Shown: positions 24,750-36,900 of the stretch, in pieces
Position numbering within the stretch: position 1 is the first letter of the stretch
How the letters are laid out: each line of letters starts with the position of its first letter
The notes under the pieces: generated by a model
What the model was told of the DNA's origin: nothing
Databases searched by the model: none
The model's input: only the letters and a program-made list of their open reading frames with translations
Made by a program: the position numbers and the translations under genes
Assembly (NCBI RefSeq): GCF_032854445.1
Contig: NC_088300.1
Location: 45,935,682 to 45,999,681, forward strand
Direction: 5' to 3'
DNA: 64,000 nt
From: Liolophura sinensis
Taxonomy: Eukaryota > Mollusca > Polyplacophora > Chitonida > Chitonidae

Positions 24750-25764
24750 TAGCATTTTTTGTATGATCCAGTATTATTTTCCAATATTGATTGTATATAG
24801 ATCACTAATGTATTAGTCACCTATGTACCTATAATAGTCTACACAATTCATGGTGTCGTCTACACATTACAGCCGTTCAGGCCCTCTTCTGGACTGGCAG
24901 CATAATGAGACCTACCTAGATGGAGTGATCCTGGTTTACCCAATGTGGATGGGATCACTGATAGTTGTGAGGTAGTAATTGTAAGAAATAGGACGGATAT
25001 GCAGATAGTGAGCCATACTTTTTTTTTCCACCTCAGTAACTTTGAGTTAACTCTTAAGAGAGAGAATCAAGTGCTGGTAGCTGGAATTTATTTAACAGTA
25101 TGAGTCTTAACTGACTGAAAAAATGCCCAATTATTAGTCTGTCTCTTAGACTCTTTTGATATGTATTTTAGATGGTATTTCGTTTCAAACTGACCTTTTC
25201 AGAGTTATCTGAAGCGATGAGTTTCAGCCGCATTAATATGCCATTTCACGGAGTTGATCCATTCCTTGTGAACAAAAGCTGACAGCCGACACAGTTGATG
25301 CTACACCAATTTATTATTTACATTAAATCGCTGCCTGTTGATTGATTTTTATGTTATGGAGTGATTTGTTTATTGATATTACCCGTATTTAGTTACTATT
25401 ATACAAGCAGACACCTCTGTTAAGATGAAGTTATGTGCAGCCAGCAACCAGCACAGTTATGATATTGCATGATTGTGTCACCTGTGGTGTTCATGCTTCT
25501 GTTCAAGTATTTCAGATAATTTGGTCGTATGGATAAACTATTGTGTATCAGATGCCTGATAGATTTATTTATTTGTACGTGAAATGTGTACATAAAGATA
25601 ATTCACATTTATTATTTACATTTTATATAAGAATCTTTATACTACAGGTGTCATCAACTGAAGCCATGCATGTCTCATCATACAGCTTGTAATAAAGTAA
25701 AATTCATGCCGTTCTGTATGGACATCATTGGTTGGATATCTCTTATTGCATTCACATTCATGAG

Positions 25765-26015
25765 GGCGGAGCGCTAGTGGGGAGCTCACTGGCTCAAATG
25801 GTCAAATTGCTGGCTAACTTCCACGATTGGGCTCTTGAGGTCGTGTGTTCGAATCGACTTCTCACAATTTGAGTGAAGGTTTTACTTGAAGAGGTTTCTG
25901 AGGTACCTGGCGAATGTTGGGGGCATCCAGAGAGCCTCATTCTACAAACCTCACCGCCATCATACAAGTGGCAGAATTCTTAAGCGCGGCTTCAAACACC
26001 AATCAGTCAACCAGC
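25765..26015 (+). repeat. Second tRNA-derived SINE family
   Basis: tRNA-like head with A-box-like 'tggctcaaatggtcaaat' and a good B box in 'GTGTTCGAATCGACT'. The unrelated body ends '..cttcaaacaccaatcagtcaa'. The body differs from the main SINE family here, though both end near 'aaacaccaat'. Confidence 0.7.
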
Positions 26016-26144
26016 GTATCATGAGGTGGAATACTGAAGGCACATTGTAGTTTCCATACCCACATTCGCTTGTTTTGCAACACAACCTTTTAACTGCTGT
26101 TCGATTATCTTCAAATAATGATATATGGTAGACCTTGCTGCCTG

Positions 26145-26335
26145 CTTAGGGTGTAATGTGGCACTTAACAATTTTTCAGGGATATGACGGCGAAGGAGCT
26201 CTTAGAGTGTGTTTAACGTGCCTCCTTGTTTGCAGGACGGATTTCCACCGCTCTTTTATCTAGTGCTGCTTCACTGAGACAACTTACCCGAGCCATTATA
26301 CTGATACGGGTCAACCAGTCGTTGCACAATCCCGT
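26145..26335 (+). repeat. Dispersed repeat family B (copy 2)
   Basis: Contains 'cttaacaatttttcaggg', 'gtgcctccttgtttgcagga', 'cggatttccaccgctctttt' and 'gtgctgcttcactgagac', ending in 'gtcaaccagtcgttgcac'. I recognise this block as highly repeated in mollusc genomes. It abuts the Tc1-like element. Confidence 0.75.
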
Positions 26336-26380
26336 TATGTTGCCTTCTGAATTCGAAAAACTTGACGGCAATGTTTACCG

Positions 26381-27620
26381 AACAAAAATATAATCGCAAC
26401 ACTTTTTTATTTCACAAGATAATGATGTGATTTTTGTCAGTGTAGTACCGAGGGTTGACCAGGAACACAACCTTACACCAGTGTACATTCCATTCTCCTA
26501 AACCAAAGCGTTGTTCATTTCAAGCCTATTCATTGTGTATTCACATTCACAGTTGCAACAAAACCCTCGAAAGCATGCCATCAGCATGCTCAACGCTGGC
26601 ATGACCCTTCTAGAGCTGTCGCCAGTGCCCTTAGCGTTAGTGCGTCAACGATTAGTCGTCACCGAAGACGTCATGAAGAACAAAGACAACAAAAACCTCC
26701 ATATTCTCCTTCACCACCTCCGCATCCTTTTCAGGCCAGCCACTGTCACATCTAATGAAACAGTCGGGTTCCATAATAACCGGAATTCTGCTCAAACGAT
26801 TTGGAATTGCTAAAGAGAAGCGAATTAGCGAGCCCATATGCCACTCTAGGGTATACACCTTAAACCTGCGCAACGCCAGAGTCGGCGCGATTGGGTTAAC
26901 ATTCATGTTCGTTGGCCTTTAGCGCTATGGCGGCGTTTTATGTTTTCAAATAAATCCCGTTTTCAGCTAAGAAGAGCCGATGGTAGACAGCGTTTGGCTG
27001 CGGTTCGGTGAGTCTTATGCCAACATATGGCCATAGCATTTAACTTCATTTCATCGATGGTAACTTCAATGCGGTAAGACACTGTGATGAAATCCTGCGC
27101 CCAATAGTCGTCCCATTTGCCCGACGTAACATTTCAGCACGACAATGCCCGTTCAAAATCTGGCTGCTGTATGCATAGCATTACTACGTTGAAGTGATCA
27201 ACTGGCCAGCGTATTCACCCGAGCTGTCCCCAACTGAACCCCTGTGGGATGTCCTCGACCGGCGTGCTCGTCTGGGACTTCCAGTTCCGGGTAACATTGT
27301 GGATTGCTTTTGGTCCTCACACAGGAGTGGGAAACCAACCATTCCGCAAGTCACAATTGATTATCTCATCAGGCCTGTGTGGTGACGATGTGTAGCCCTA
27401 CAACAGGCAAACGGCGAACATACTCGATACTGAAGTGTGGAATTTCCCAAACTAACTCCACCCCGGTTTCATAATCTGCCTCAGTGCTACCATCGGTTGC
27501 CCATTTCGATCAGTTATGGAAATGTATTGCTAAGAGTCCATTTTATGCTCCCCTGACAAACTGTAGTGAAAGGAATTTTAATTTTATCAAAATATTGGGT
27601 GTTGCGTTTATACTTTTGTA
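26381..27620 (+). mobile_element. Degenerate Tc1/mariner-type DNA transposon
   Basis: Inverted ends match at 19 of 21 bases: left 'acaaaaatataatcgcaaca' (from 26382), right end reversed 'acaaaagtataaacgcaaca' (27601-27620). Transposase remnants in several plus-strand frames follow Tc1 order: an N-terminal helix-turn-helix region (HAISMLNAGMTL), FRPATVTSNETVGFHNN, then FQHDNAR and INWPAYSPELSPTEPLWDVL, which carry the second and third acidic positions of the DDE site, then IPQVTIDYLI. Many stops and frame changes make it non-autonomous and inactive. Size, about 1.24 kb, is slightly under a full Tc1 element. Confidence 0.88.
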
Positions 27621-27850
27621 CAGTTTATATGTTGCATCCCATTATATTTTTGAATTGGGTCCAAATACACCGTTAATCAGTTTGTGACTAAACTTAGTGA
27701 GAAAACTGACATGAAGTATGTCTTGTGGTAATTCAGGAAGGTACAACCATACGTGTTTGTCTTGTTAGATTTTTGTGTACAGTGTTAGTTGATTTTATAT
27801 GTACGCATTCATGAGATATTAAAAGCTGTCGATAGATTCAAATACATCAG

Positions 27851-28098
27851 AGGCTGAGGGTGGTTAGCGGGTTAGCGCGGCGCAGGACCCAGGAACCTGG
27901 AACCTCTCACCAATTCGGTCGCTGGGGGTTCAAGTCCAGCTCATGCTGGCTTTCTCTCCGACACGGAAAGGTCTGTCAGCAACCTGCGGATGGTCGGGAG
28001 TTCTCCCCGATTTCCTCCCACCATAATGCTGGCCAGCGTCGTATAAGTTAAATATTCTTCAGTACGGCGCAAAACACCAATTAAATAAATAAATAAAA
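27851..28098 (+). repeat. tRNA-derived SINE, full length
   Basis: Best-preserved head: A-box-like 'ggtggttagcgggttagcgc' and B box in GGGTTCAAGTCC. The body has 'gtcagcaacctgcggatggt' and 'tttcctcccaccataatgct', the tail 'atattcttcagtacggc', and an AAAT repeat at the end. Confidence 0.9.
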
Positions 28099-28609
28099 AG
28101 CATCTGTTGTTCAGTGCAGTATATATTGGAGCTGTCCCAGAATTTGTGATGCTGTGGGCTGGGGAGTATTACGGTTACCATCCTTTTTGATTCTTCGGTT
28201 AAAATGAAATATACGCATCATCAATCAGCCGAACGCAAATCTTACTTGTTCTCGAGCCGGATACAGCTTTCTTTGTTTAAATACTGCCGTAACATCAATT
28301 CGTTCTAAGTAGTATATACATTCGCTGAAACAATAACACAAATCCCGTGTGGATTGAATAGTGTTTATATTGCTACACAACTGTTATTTGTTTCCACATT
28401 TTCTTCACCCATTATGTTGGGAAAGTCGTCTACATGCACCTACAGATCCACGTTTGTTCAGATTTTACAGGTGGCTATAAATGAGAAAACCATATCGGAA
28501 TGTCCCAGATTTTTTAAACTATTCCTGCATTGGTGAGGCCATATATTCTCTGTTCATATTTCGTTGTGCTATATGAATTTTTGATAACTGATTCCTCAAA
28601 TCCTGCCAT

Positions 28610-29180
28610 ACACACCAAGAAACTCAAATATGTCGCAGGCCCTATAGCTATTTTGTCATCTACACAGGAGTCCCATAGCTGCTTTGTCCTCCCAAGTTTT
28701 GATCCTGCTAGCCCACGTCTTCAAATCGTCTCGAGAACCTCCCGTCTACATTTCGTCACGTCCCACATCAAACGCCCAAGAGACAACCCCCCCACCCACC
28801 TCCCCATTCTATCACGACTGCAGACGCCCAAGGGACCCCCCCCCCCCCCCCCCCCCCGACCTCCCATCCGAGTGTACCTTGTCACGTCTGTAAACGCCCA
28901 AGAGAATCTTCCAGCTATACCCTGTCTGCAGATGACCAAGAGAACCTCCCAGCAGTACGTCTGCAGATGGCCAAGAGAAAATCCCAGAGGTTTCCCCCCA
29001 CGTTTGCAAATTCCATACAGAACCTGTCGGCTATACCGCGTGACGTCTACTTTAGATACTTAAAGAACCTCATGGTCATGGTCGCACCTGGTCACTCCAA
29101 TCTACAAATGCCTAGCAGAACTTCGCCGCCACATCGTGTTACGACTGCAGATGCCCTACAGGACCTTTGGGATAAAGCCC
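28610..29180. repeat. Degenerate minisatellite, unit about 45-50 bp
   Basis: Recurring 'cgtctgcagatg.ccaagaga' and 'acctcccag.tat' blocks, interrupted by a C18-type run near 28839-28857. The 177-codon open frame across it is a by-product of the repeat. Confidence 0.7.
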
Positions 29181-29209
29181 CTCACGCTCCGTGATTCTCG
29201 GTAAAACCT

Positions 29210-29338
29210 TCAGCTCAAACAAGTGGCAGCTCGTGTTATGCGGTTGACTTCCAAACCAAAGGTCCTCTGCTTTTGACGAAGAGTTTCTCTTAACGCCTGA
29301 TAGTCCTCGAACGTGTATTTTCGGCGAGGATCCTTCTG
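29210..29338 (-). CDS. Candidate alternative last exon of the CNBD2-like gene
   Basis: Minus strand, preceded by a good acceptor (TTTTCATTTCAG). It codes for QKDPRRKYTFEDYQALRETL, then RQKQRTFGLEVNRITRAATC, then LS and a stop: 43 codons including the stop. It opens in phase 0, which fits the phase-0 donor at 34750 after YHPE just as exon 34137-33982 does. The residue mix (charged, helix-like) looks protein-coding. No family is recognised. It could instead belong to another gene, or be chance. Confidence 0.5.
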   Translation of the reverse strand, partial: QKDPRRKYTFEDYQALRETLRQKQRTFGLEVNRITRAATCLS

Positions 29339-30189
29339 CTGAAATGAAAAACAGGCATCATTAAAAAGCATGTAAACACAGGGGCTCATTTTTTGTATGT
29401 TATACGTCGACTATAATTCCTGCCTTTCTTGCTCTTAATAAAATTAACATATTTTTATATAAGTAGGTAAGAAATATCTCTTGGACATATTACAAGCATT
29501 TGCGTGCTTTCAGGTTAGACAAAGAATCTTGCAATAATTGATAAAAAGAAAACAAGGTGGTGAAGGAATATGGAAATATGAGCACATGGTGGCAATGCAA
29601 ACGATGGGGTGCAATAGCTGAGATAACGCCTATTAAAATCAAGCTTCCCAGACGCCGAATTTAATTTTTGCCATCATTTACATCAGTTATATATATCAGA
29701 GAAATTCTCCAACAAGGCATAAAACAAACAATATGTACAGGAACAGAAAAATGAAGAATTCAGGAGGAGGTAGAATTTGTACGCTGTTTATAGTTGACAG
29801 TTGGTGAAACTGATCACATTAGTAGGTATATGGATAGTCTTGAATAGAAGAAGGGGTAATAGTTTTGCTGGTGGAGGGATGTGTCGAGATGTAAGTTCAC
29901 TGAGCCGAAAGATACGGGTGGAAGTTCTGAGGAGAAAGGAGGGCGGCCAAAAATAAGCGAGAGATTTTAATAGGGAGTGTGAACAGTTAAACAGAGGTAG
30001 AAAATTATTTTATCTTTTCTTATAACTCGACGCCCGTTACCATCAATAACATTCGTAAACACCACCCCGTCATTACAATTCAGATATTTTGATCGAATTA
30101 ACTGGATGGAGTTTTCAGTGGGGCATGTGGTGAACATGACCGGAAATTTTGATGACTATGGAGCAGACTTGTAGTCTGAGGAGTTTATG

Positions 30190-30625
30190 ATGAGCTATCC
30201 ACCAAATCTACATATCAAGTGTCGTGCTGTTCACCAAATCTAGACTGTCAATGGCGAACTATTCGCCATATCTAGAGATTTAATGACGACCTATTCGCCA
30301 AATCTAGAGAGTTAATGACGATCTTTTCGCCATATTTAGAGATTTAATGATGAGCTATTCACCAAATCGAGATTTAATGACGAGCTATTCACCAAATCTA
30401 GAGAGTTAATGACGAATTATTCGCCAAATTTAGAGTTAATGACGATCTATTCGCCATATCTAGAGAGTTAATGACGATCTATTTGTCATATCTAGAGATT
30501 TAATGACGAACTATTCACAAAATGTAGAGAGTTAATGATGATCCATTCACCAAATCTAGAGAGCTAATGACGCCCTATTCACCAAATCTAGACATTTAAT
30601 GACGAGCTATTCACCAAATCTACAG
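30190..30625. repeat. Minisatellite, unit about 32 bp
   Basis: Roughly thirteen imperfect copies of a unit like 'gagctattcaccaaatctag' plus 'agagttaatgac'. Cores alternate between CACCAAAT and CGCCATAT forms. Confidence 0.88.
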
Positions 30626-31171
30626 AGATATAAGTTAATCGCCAAACCTGTTAATGAATAACTGATTTAATCTGGAGTGTAACGATTTAAATTTGGAGAA
30701 TTTTTACTGACGTCAAATCTGAGTAATTAATCATTCCAAACCAACGGGCTGATGACAACTATTCGCCAAAGCTGACGAATTATAAGGACTAACTTTCATT
30801 AAACCTAGGTGCTTATAGTGGTGAACATTTCACTGAATCTCTTAAGTTAATCATTAACTGTTCGTACAATCTGGAGCGTTAATACATGATATAGATATAT
30901 TCTTAACGGGTTATTGTACCAGTGTTAAACCATGCTAAAATGTATAGATACTGTATATGTCCATGAATGTATGTTATGTGATATAGCTATTATACTATAG
31001 CTGCAGTTTGAGAGCCGTGCCACCTAAGGCTAACAGACCTTCTTCCTCCTGGACAGCTTTCTCGTGCTCTTGATTGGTGAGACTACTTCACCAAACTCCG
31101 CCCCGTCTGATAAAAACGGAGAAAAAAAGCCTGGTTCTTACGCGGTAATTCATAACCAGTACAGGTTATTC

Positions 31172-31307
<136 letters not shown>

Positions 31308-31354
31308 TAGTATGTAGGTACACTTTATAGTTTCACCACTATCAATCACTGATA

Positions 31355-31512
31355 CACACCAAGTATTGGAATGTATATATATATGTTCCGTGGTAGCAAG
31401 AGGCAGATTCACACCAAGTATTAGAACAGCTATATATTCTCTGTGGGAGCAAGAGACACGTACACACCAAGTATTGGAACAGCTATATTTTCTCTGTGGG
31501 AGCAAGAGGAAT
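31355..31512. repeat. 62-bp tandem triplication
   Basis: Three units built on 'acaccaagtattggaa', then 'agctatat.ttctctgtggga' and 'gcaagag'. The first unit is most diverged. Confidence 0.85.
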
Positions 31513-31845
31513 AAAAAATCTCCTGTTGCGCTCAACAATAAAACCAATCTAAGAAGAGGGGATCTTGTGACATCACAAAACATCGATAAGGATCCATTTG
31601 TGTGGTTACCGGTGTCCTTAAGTTAATGGCATTAACAGAGGTGAAAATCACGGGTGTTGGGAACCGGTCAAATACAGAAGGAAGTCACATGCACCTGGCC
31701 AAGTTCTGGACAAATTGCTGGCGAGTCAGACACGATAGAACCAACAAGTCTTTGAAAACTGAATATGGTGTGTGATGATGCTTTCTTCCTTGTATATATG
31801 TATTTTACTAGTATTGTTGCGTTTTCACATCGTACAATTTTTCAG

Positions 31846-31990
31846 TCAAAAGACTGTCGCCACTGAAGTATCATGCCGTAGACACCAGACATGCCACCCA
31901 GTCACATTATATTGACAACAGCCCAGTCAGTCCTGTACCCTGCTCTAACCAGTCAGTGCTAAACGCCAAGCCAGACAGCAATAAGTACCA
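31846..31990 (+). repeat. Dispersed repeat family B (copy 3, partial)
   Basis: 'gtcgccactgaagtatcatg', 'cacccagtcacattatattg' and 'gctaaacgccaagccagaca' match the copy at 905-1115. Confidence 0.7.
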
Positions 31991-33602
31991 TTTTTAAATC
32001 TTTGGTTAAAAAATAATGATAACTTCACTCATGCCGGCAAAGAAACCATCTCATTTCACTTTGAATCTCAGTTTTCTAACAATGCATTCACATACTGGTA
32101 CAAAGCATGACACATCACTGGAAAGTGGAGAAAACATGAAAATTACAGCTCAGATGAGTACGAAACGTTAGCTTTAAAATGTTGTCTTCGATATCTATTT
32201 TTCTCACTTAAAAGACACTTCATTTTTACATAATTTTTGTATGGTGGGTACCACTTCTTGGTATATATTGTCTTTGCCTAATAATGTTATAAATGAGGAT
32301 GTAACACATGTTTAATAAATACATGTATTTTTGGACTACAATTTGGTCTTTTCAGCCGATAAATGTCTTCAACTTGGGTATTCATAAATATTATAATATT
32401 TCAGAATAAATGGGTTTGGATGTATACAACAAATTTACATTCAAATAATTTATTCGACATGCACTACATCCCTATTTAGAACATTATTATGCCAAGGCGA
32501 TATACCAAGAGGTGGTCCCAAATACCCACCATTCAAAATTTTTTTCAAATATCCCTTTCTCCGGAAACAAAAAGAAATCAAATAAAAAATATTAAAGACT
32601 ATATACGAAAACAAGTTTTCAAGGTTTTTTCATCTGATGTTTGCATTATTTTTATGTTTTCTTCTCCTTCTGTAGCATGTAGACGGTGTTGTATGGTGAA
32701 CAATTAAGCGTGTAATGGTGACAGGATGGGTACAGGTGAAAGGGGGGAACCTACCTGAGTCCGCGTCTGTATCTGACAGCGGGCTTACGTTACAAGTGTC
32801 CGTAACCCTATAGTGCAGATCAAACCAGTGCCGTGAAAAACATGAAAAAAAAACCAACCACACAAACAATAGGCGCTCCGTGATAAAATGGGTATTTATG
32901 ACAAAAATCATGTTGACATTTACCAACGATTTCAAGTTAACTGATTTCATTTCAAGAGACAGTATATCAGGGTCATTTTGCAAACTCTTCTTTAATCCAT
33001 CTTCTAACTTTTTCTCATAAATGGCGTTCTCTAAGAACGTTTTGTGAAAACAATCACTGACTTTATGAATGAATTCCTCTTAACACCCATTATTCGTTGT
33101 TCTTACCGGTGAGCATCTTTCTTATAGGTACGAAAGTCAGGGAAATTTAAAACGAGATATTCAACCGATTTCATAGAATGTCAAACCCATGGGTCCATTT
33201 TCATAAAAGTTTTCTCAGTGGGATTTTACCCTTGACTTCCCAAACCACACTAAAAAGTTAGTTTCATAAAAATTTGCACATTTCAAAAACACACTAGAAA
33301 TAGTTTATCAAACTTTCCAGTAAACATGGGTAAGAATGCTTAAAATCGTATATAAGTGCACTTCGCCGAATAAACTCCCTTGAAATTGGGGCCAGGGGTC
33401 GAGCAATATGTGTGTATTTGATCTTTAAAACCACACTTTTACAAGCGAGCTCAGTAACTATCTTGTCACTATGTAATGAGAACGAGTATAGGCTCTAATG
33501 TGGTGGAACCTACATTTCAAAATTTCACCTTCCATTACCGAAAACTAAACAATGTGACAACGTTTTAAGTTTTAAGATATGTCTTAGATGGTACTTGCTA
33601 GA

Positions 33603-33608
33603 TTTATT
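33603..33608 (-). terminator. Candidate poly(A) signal for the CNBD2-like gene
   Basis: AATAAA on the minus strand about 375 bases after the stop at 33982. Supports 33982 as a real end of one transcript form. Confidence 0.4.
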
Positions 33609-33981
33609 GGAGTCACACAGAGCGCATGGGTGATTGATCGTAACGTGGAAATAAAATTTATGATACAATGTATAATTAATCTTATTGACAATTTTATAAA
33701 CATAATATGGTTTGCTCATGCTTACAGCTGGTCTAGACTCTCTGAAAAAGCGCCTTCACACATAACTCTGTACACACTCACACCGAAGCAGAAAGCACGT
33801 GTATGTATATAAACGTCTCTATTGCAGCTGTGATTTGGTGAGACTGAAGCAAATACAGTTAAGAAAAGTGTGCCATCATCTAATGTGTACGTGTTATACC
33901 GTATGTAGGTCTGCATGCCCAAAATGCCTGATACCATCATCTATAGTGCCCATGACGGTGTAATTCATATACAATATGCCC

Positions 33982-36900
33982 TTACGTGTCCGAGTGCCTG
34001 CTGTGATAGGAGATAGGAGGTACACCCAGCAGATTGTCATCCTCTTCTGGCCCACTCTGACTGTCGTTCAGATTTGAGCATTTACTGTGTCTTTTGCGAA
34101 TGAACACCTTTTTACCTGGTTTGGGCTTCTGGTTCTCCTGTGCAAACAAATAACATGAAGGGATTATACAGCAACGATGCGGCGTATACAAGCCCGAAAA
34201 TAACTTGTAAGTTGGTGCAGGACATAATCAACCACCTATTTTCATTATTAAAAAACCTTACAGTACTATCCACATGCTAGTATTGTACTGTCCCATACTA
34301 TCTGTTCCAAGACACACTGTTCTTGTTTGCTGCTATATGTCACGTCATCCAAACTGTAACATATACTCATAAAGACTTGCCCATTACTCTTGGACCCAGC
34401 CAAAGTTCTGTTCTTTTTGAAGAAAATATGATAAAGTTCTTCTGCTTTTGGCTGTATATACCATAGCTTGAAGCCGGGGACGGGCTTTATCTTAGGGCTA
34501 TACCTAAGCAGAGCAAGCGAGAGCTGGATTCGAGTGTGTCATCTTTCTGGTATGCAAGAGCAAAATTATTTTCTCAAATGAACCAATGAGAGCCCATCTC
34601 AGAGTTAACAGACAAAGGGGTTCTGCATTGGAAAGGCTCCAAAGCGGTCATGTATCTAAGCATTTATGAAACAGATGGGTCTTTTTATGAGAAGCTACAA
34701 AAATGCCCGTGTTTAAAAACAATGCAGTCAGTACCTGTGTTGTATTTACCTCTGGGTGATACCTGTGCAGTTTAACAGTTCTCTTCGTTGCCTTAGTTAC
34801 GTCGTCAAATCCACAATGCCATGTGCGTATTTTCTCCTCCAGTTGTGATAGCGCCAAATCACTCATAGTATGCTCTAAACTGTCTTCCCAGTCGCCCGTC
34901 ACTTGTCGCTTGTCATAATGACGGCCATACAGAAGATTGGTATTGTCAGAATAGTCCGATTCTGCTGAAAAATTGTCTATCGTTATTCCAACTTCGCCTG
35001 TCTGGATCTTTTTAACAACTTCCGCCTTTTCGACTTCCCGTTTGTTTTGTGTACGGTTCCGGACACCTCCGGCTAGGAACCGTGCTCTAGCGCGAGCGTG
35101 TCTCCTTGCCTTGTCGCGCATGCGTATCATGTGGAAGACAGTACCCGGTCCATACAGGTCGATTATGGGTCCTCTATGGAAATTGGCAACTTTCCAGGAG
35201 GTTTCAACAGCTGGCTTGTCCCAAACAGACTGCGGCACTTTCTTAGGGTGGGTTATACACCGGAGTTTATAAAGCAGGTACCTCAACAGTGGTATTTGCC
35301 TCTCGGCAAAGCGAGAACATCGGATATCTAGTTTAGTTTCAACAATTTCTCGTATAGCTTCGATGGTTTTGGGATTCCTTTTCTGCACCAGTCTCTCATA
35401 GTTCTTCATATTTAACACCAATACCTCGGCTTCTTGTGTGCAGACAGCAGTGTGGGTGTATGTCCCGAGCTCCATGATCACCTCTAAATCACCTGTAAAT
35501 ATTAATACCGCGAAATTCTTTAAACAAATATTAATAATAACTCCAATAACACTTACTGAGACATTGTTAATAACGCTGACGAAGGAAACAATACATGGAC
35601 CAGTCAGAGTCGTAATTTGCTCATTAAAATATATGGAAACTTATTGAATCTGAGTGCAAATTTCGATGTGTAACCCAAACATACTCACGAGCAAAAACTC
35701 ACCGGCTAAAGAAGTAGGTCTACTGGAAAGTTTTGAGGATTATCAAGTCACCTCGTGAACTCCACGGCACCAATGACGCATGTGTAAAGCAGTGTACGTG
35801 AACTCACCGATGATTTCCACGAAAACAATGACGTGTGCGTAAAGCTGTATAGGTAATATCACCAACTATCTTCACCGCATGAATGGCGCATGCGCACAGA
35901 AGTGTACGTAAACTCACCAATGATCTCCACGGCACCAATGACGCACAGCTCCAACTGGCGCTGTAGTTTCTTCTCTTTGTTTGCCTTCCTGATAATAGAG
36001 GGCGTCCGAGAAACTTTGCTTGGAAGTTTTGGCTTTTCTTTGATGGATTCTCTGGAAAATGACAAAAAGTTTAATCAAATAATCAACAGTCTATAACCAC
36101 AAATCAATCATAAAGACGACGCCATAGATAAGTATTCATACCATAATACATGTGTATAATGTTTGTGTTTGGAGGCATGCAGCAAAACTTGTCAACCCTA
36201 ACGTCAAATGGCAAAGGTATAACTAATAGGTATTTAAATCACGTGATCAGTCAAGGGTAAATGTATTTCTGTGTCCGACACTATTTTTTTTACGATTTAA
36301 ACACTTTAAAGTTTTTTTGTTTTTTTTTTTCTTGATAATTCTATTCTTGAAAAATTACATGTACCACATGTCAAAGAAATTAAGAGCTCTTTCTGATTTC
36401 CATCAGGAAAATAAGTCCACTCTGTAGGGCTAATTCAGAGAGCCTGGGACCACTGTCACATACAGTTATTTTTGCTTAATTAAACGTTTGCTGTGACGTC
36501 ACGCTATTGTCTGTCTGATTACTTTACAAGAGTCCACACTTGAGAGTTTGTGGTTTAAGTGGAGATTGGTATTATAGACCCAGTAACCGTCCATAACCTT
36601 CTACACCCAGTGTATGCTCAAGTTGTAACCTACATAAAGTACAACGGACCGAGCTCCCATTTGGCTAATAGCTCTAACGCTGTTGCGCTAAAACTTCATG
36701 TAACACCGTTACGAAAGATCAACCATGCTACGTATTTGAACTTTGCAAATATTGCGGCTCAGCCGGCAGGAAAAAACATTCATGCTAATTTACGCTAATT
36801 GTGATGTGACGTCTTTTTATTCTTTGTTTGATGTGACACCGCGAGATTCTTGAAAAAGTTGTGACGTTACTACAAACACGTTGAAATAAGAGAAACAACT

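Larger units (their letters stand above)
24019..29209. other. Convergent intergenic region rich in mobile elements
   Basis: Between the 3' end of PAXIP1 (plus) and the last possible exon of the CNBD2-like gene (minus). After the PAXIP1 3' UTR come, in order, a tRNA-like SINE (25765-26015), dispersed repeat B (26145-26335), a Tc1-like transposon (26381-27620), a full-length SINE (27851-28098) and a degenerate minisatellite (28610-29180). No host gene is seen. Confidence 0.75.

Noticed and set aside
27851-27925. Possible tRNA gene (A and B box-like motifs)
   Set aside because: It does not fold into a complete cloverleaf with a paired acceptor stem by eye and is followed by the SINE body, so it is the SINE head.
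28530-29063. 177-codon plus-strand Pro-rich open frame
   Set aside because: It runs through the degenerate minisatellite and its C-run; other frames of the same array are open too.
31031-31078. Possible C-terminal exon on the minus strand (HEKAVQEEEGLLALGGTAL or TRKLSRRKKVC in another phase)
   Set aside because: The presumed acceptor has no pyrimidine tract, and two frames look equally coding. No phase or homology decides between them.
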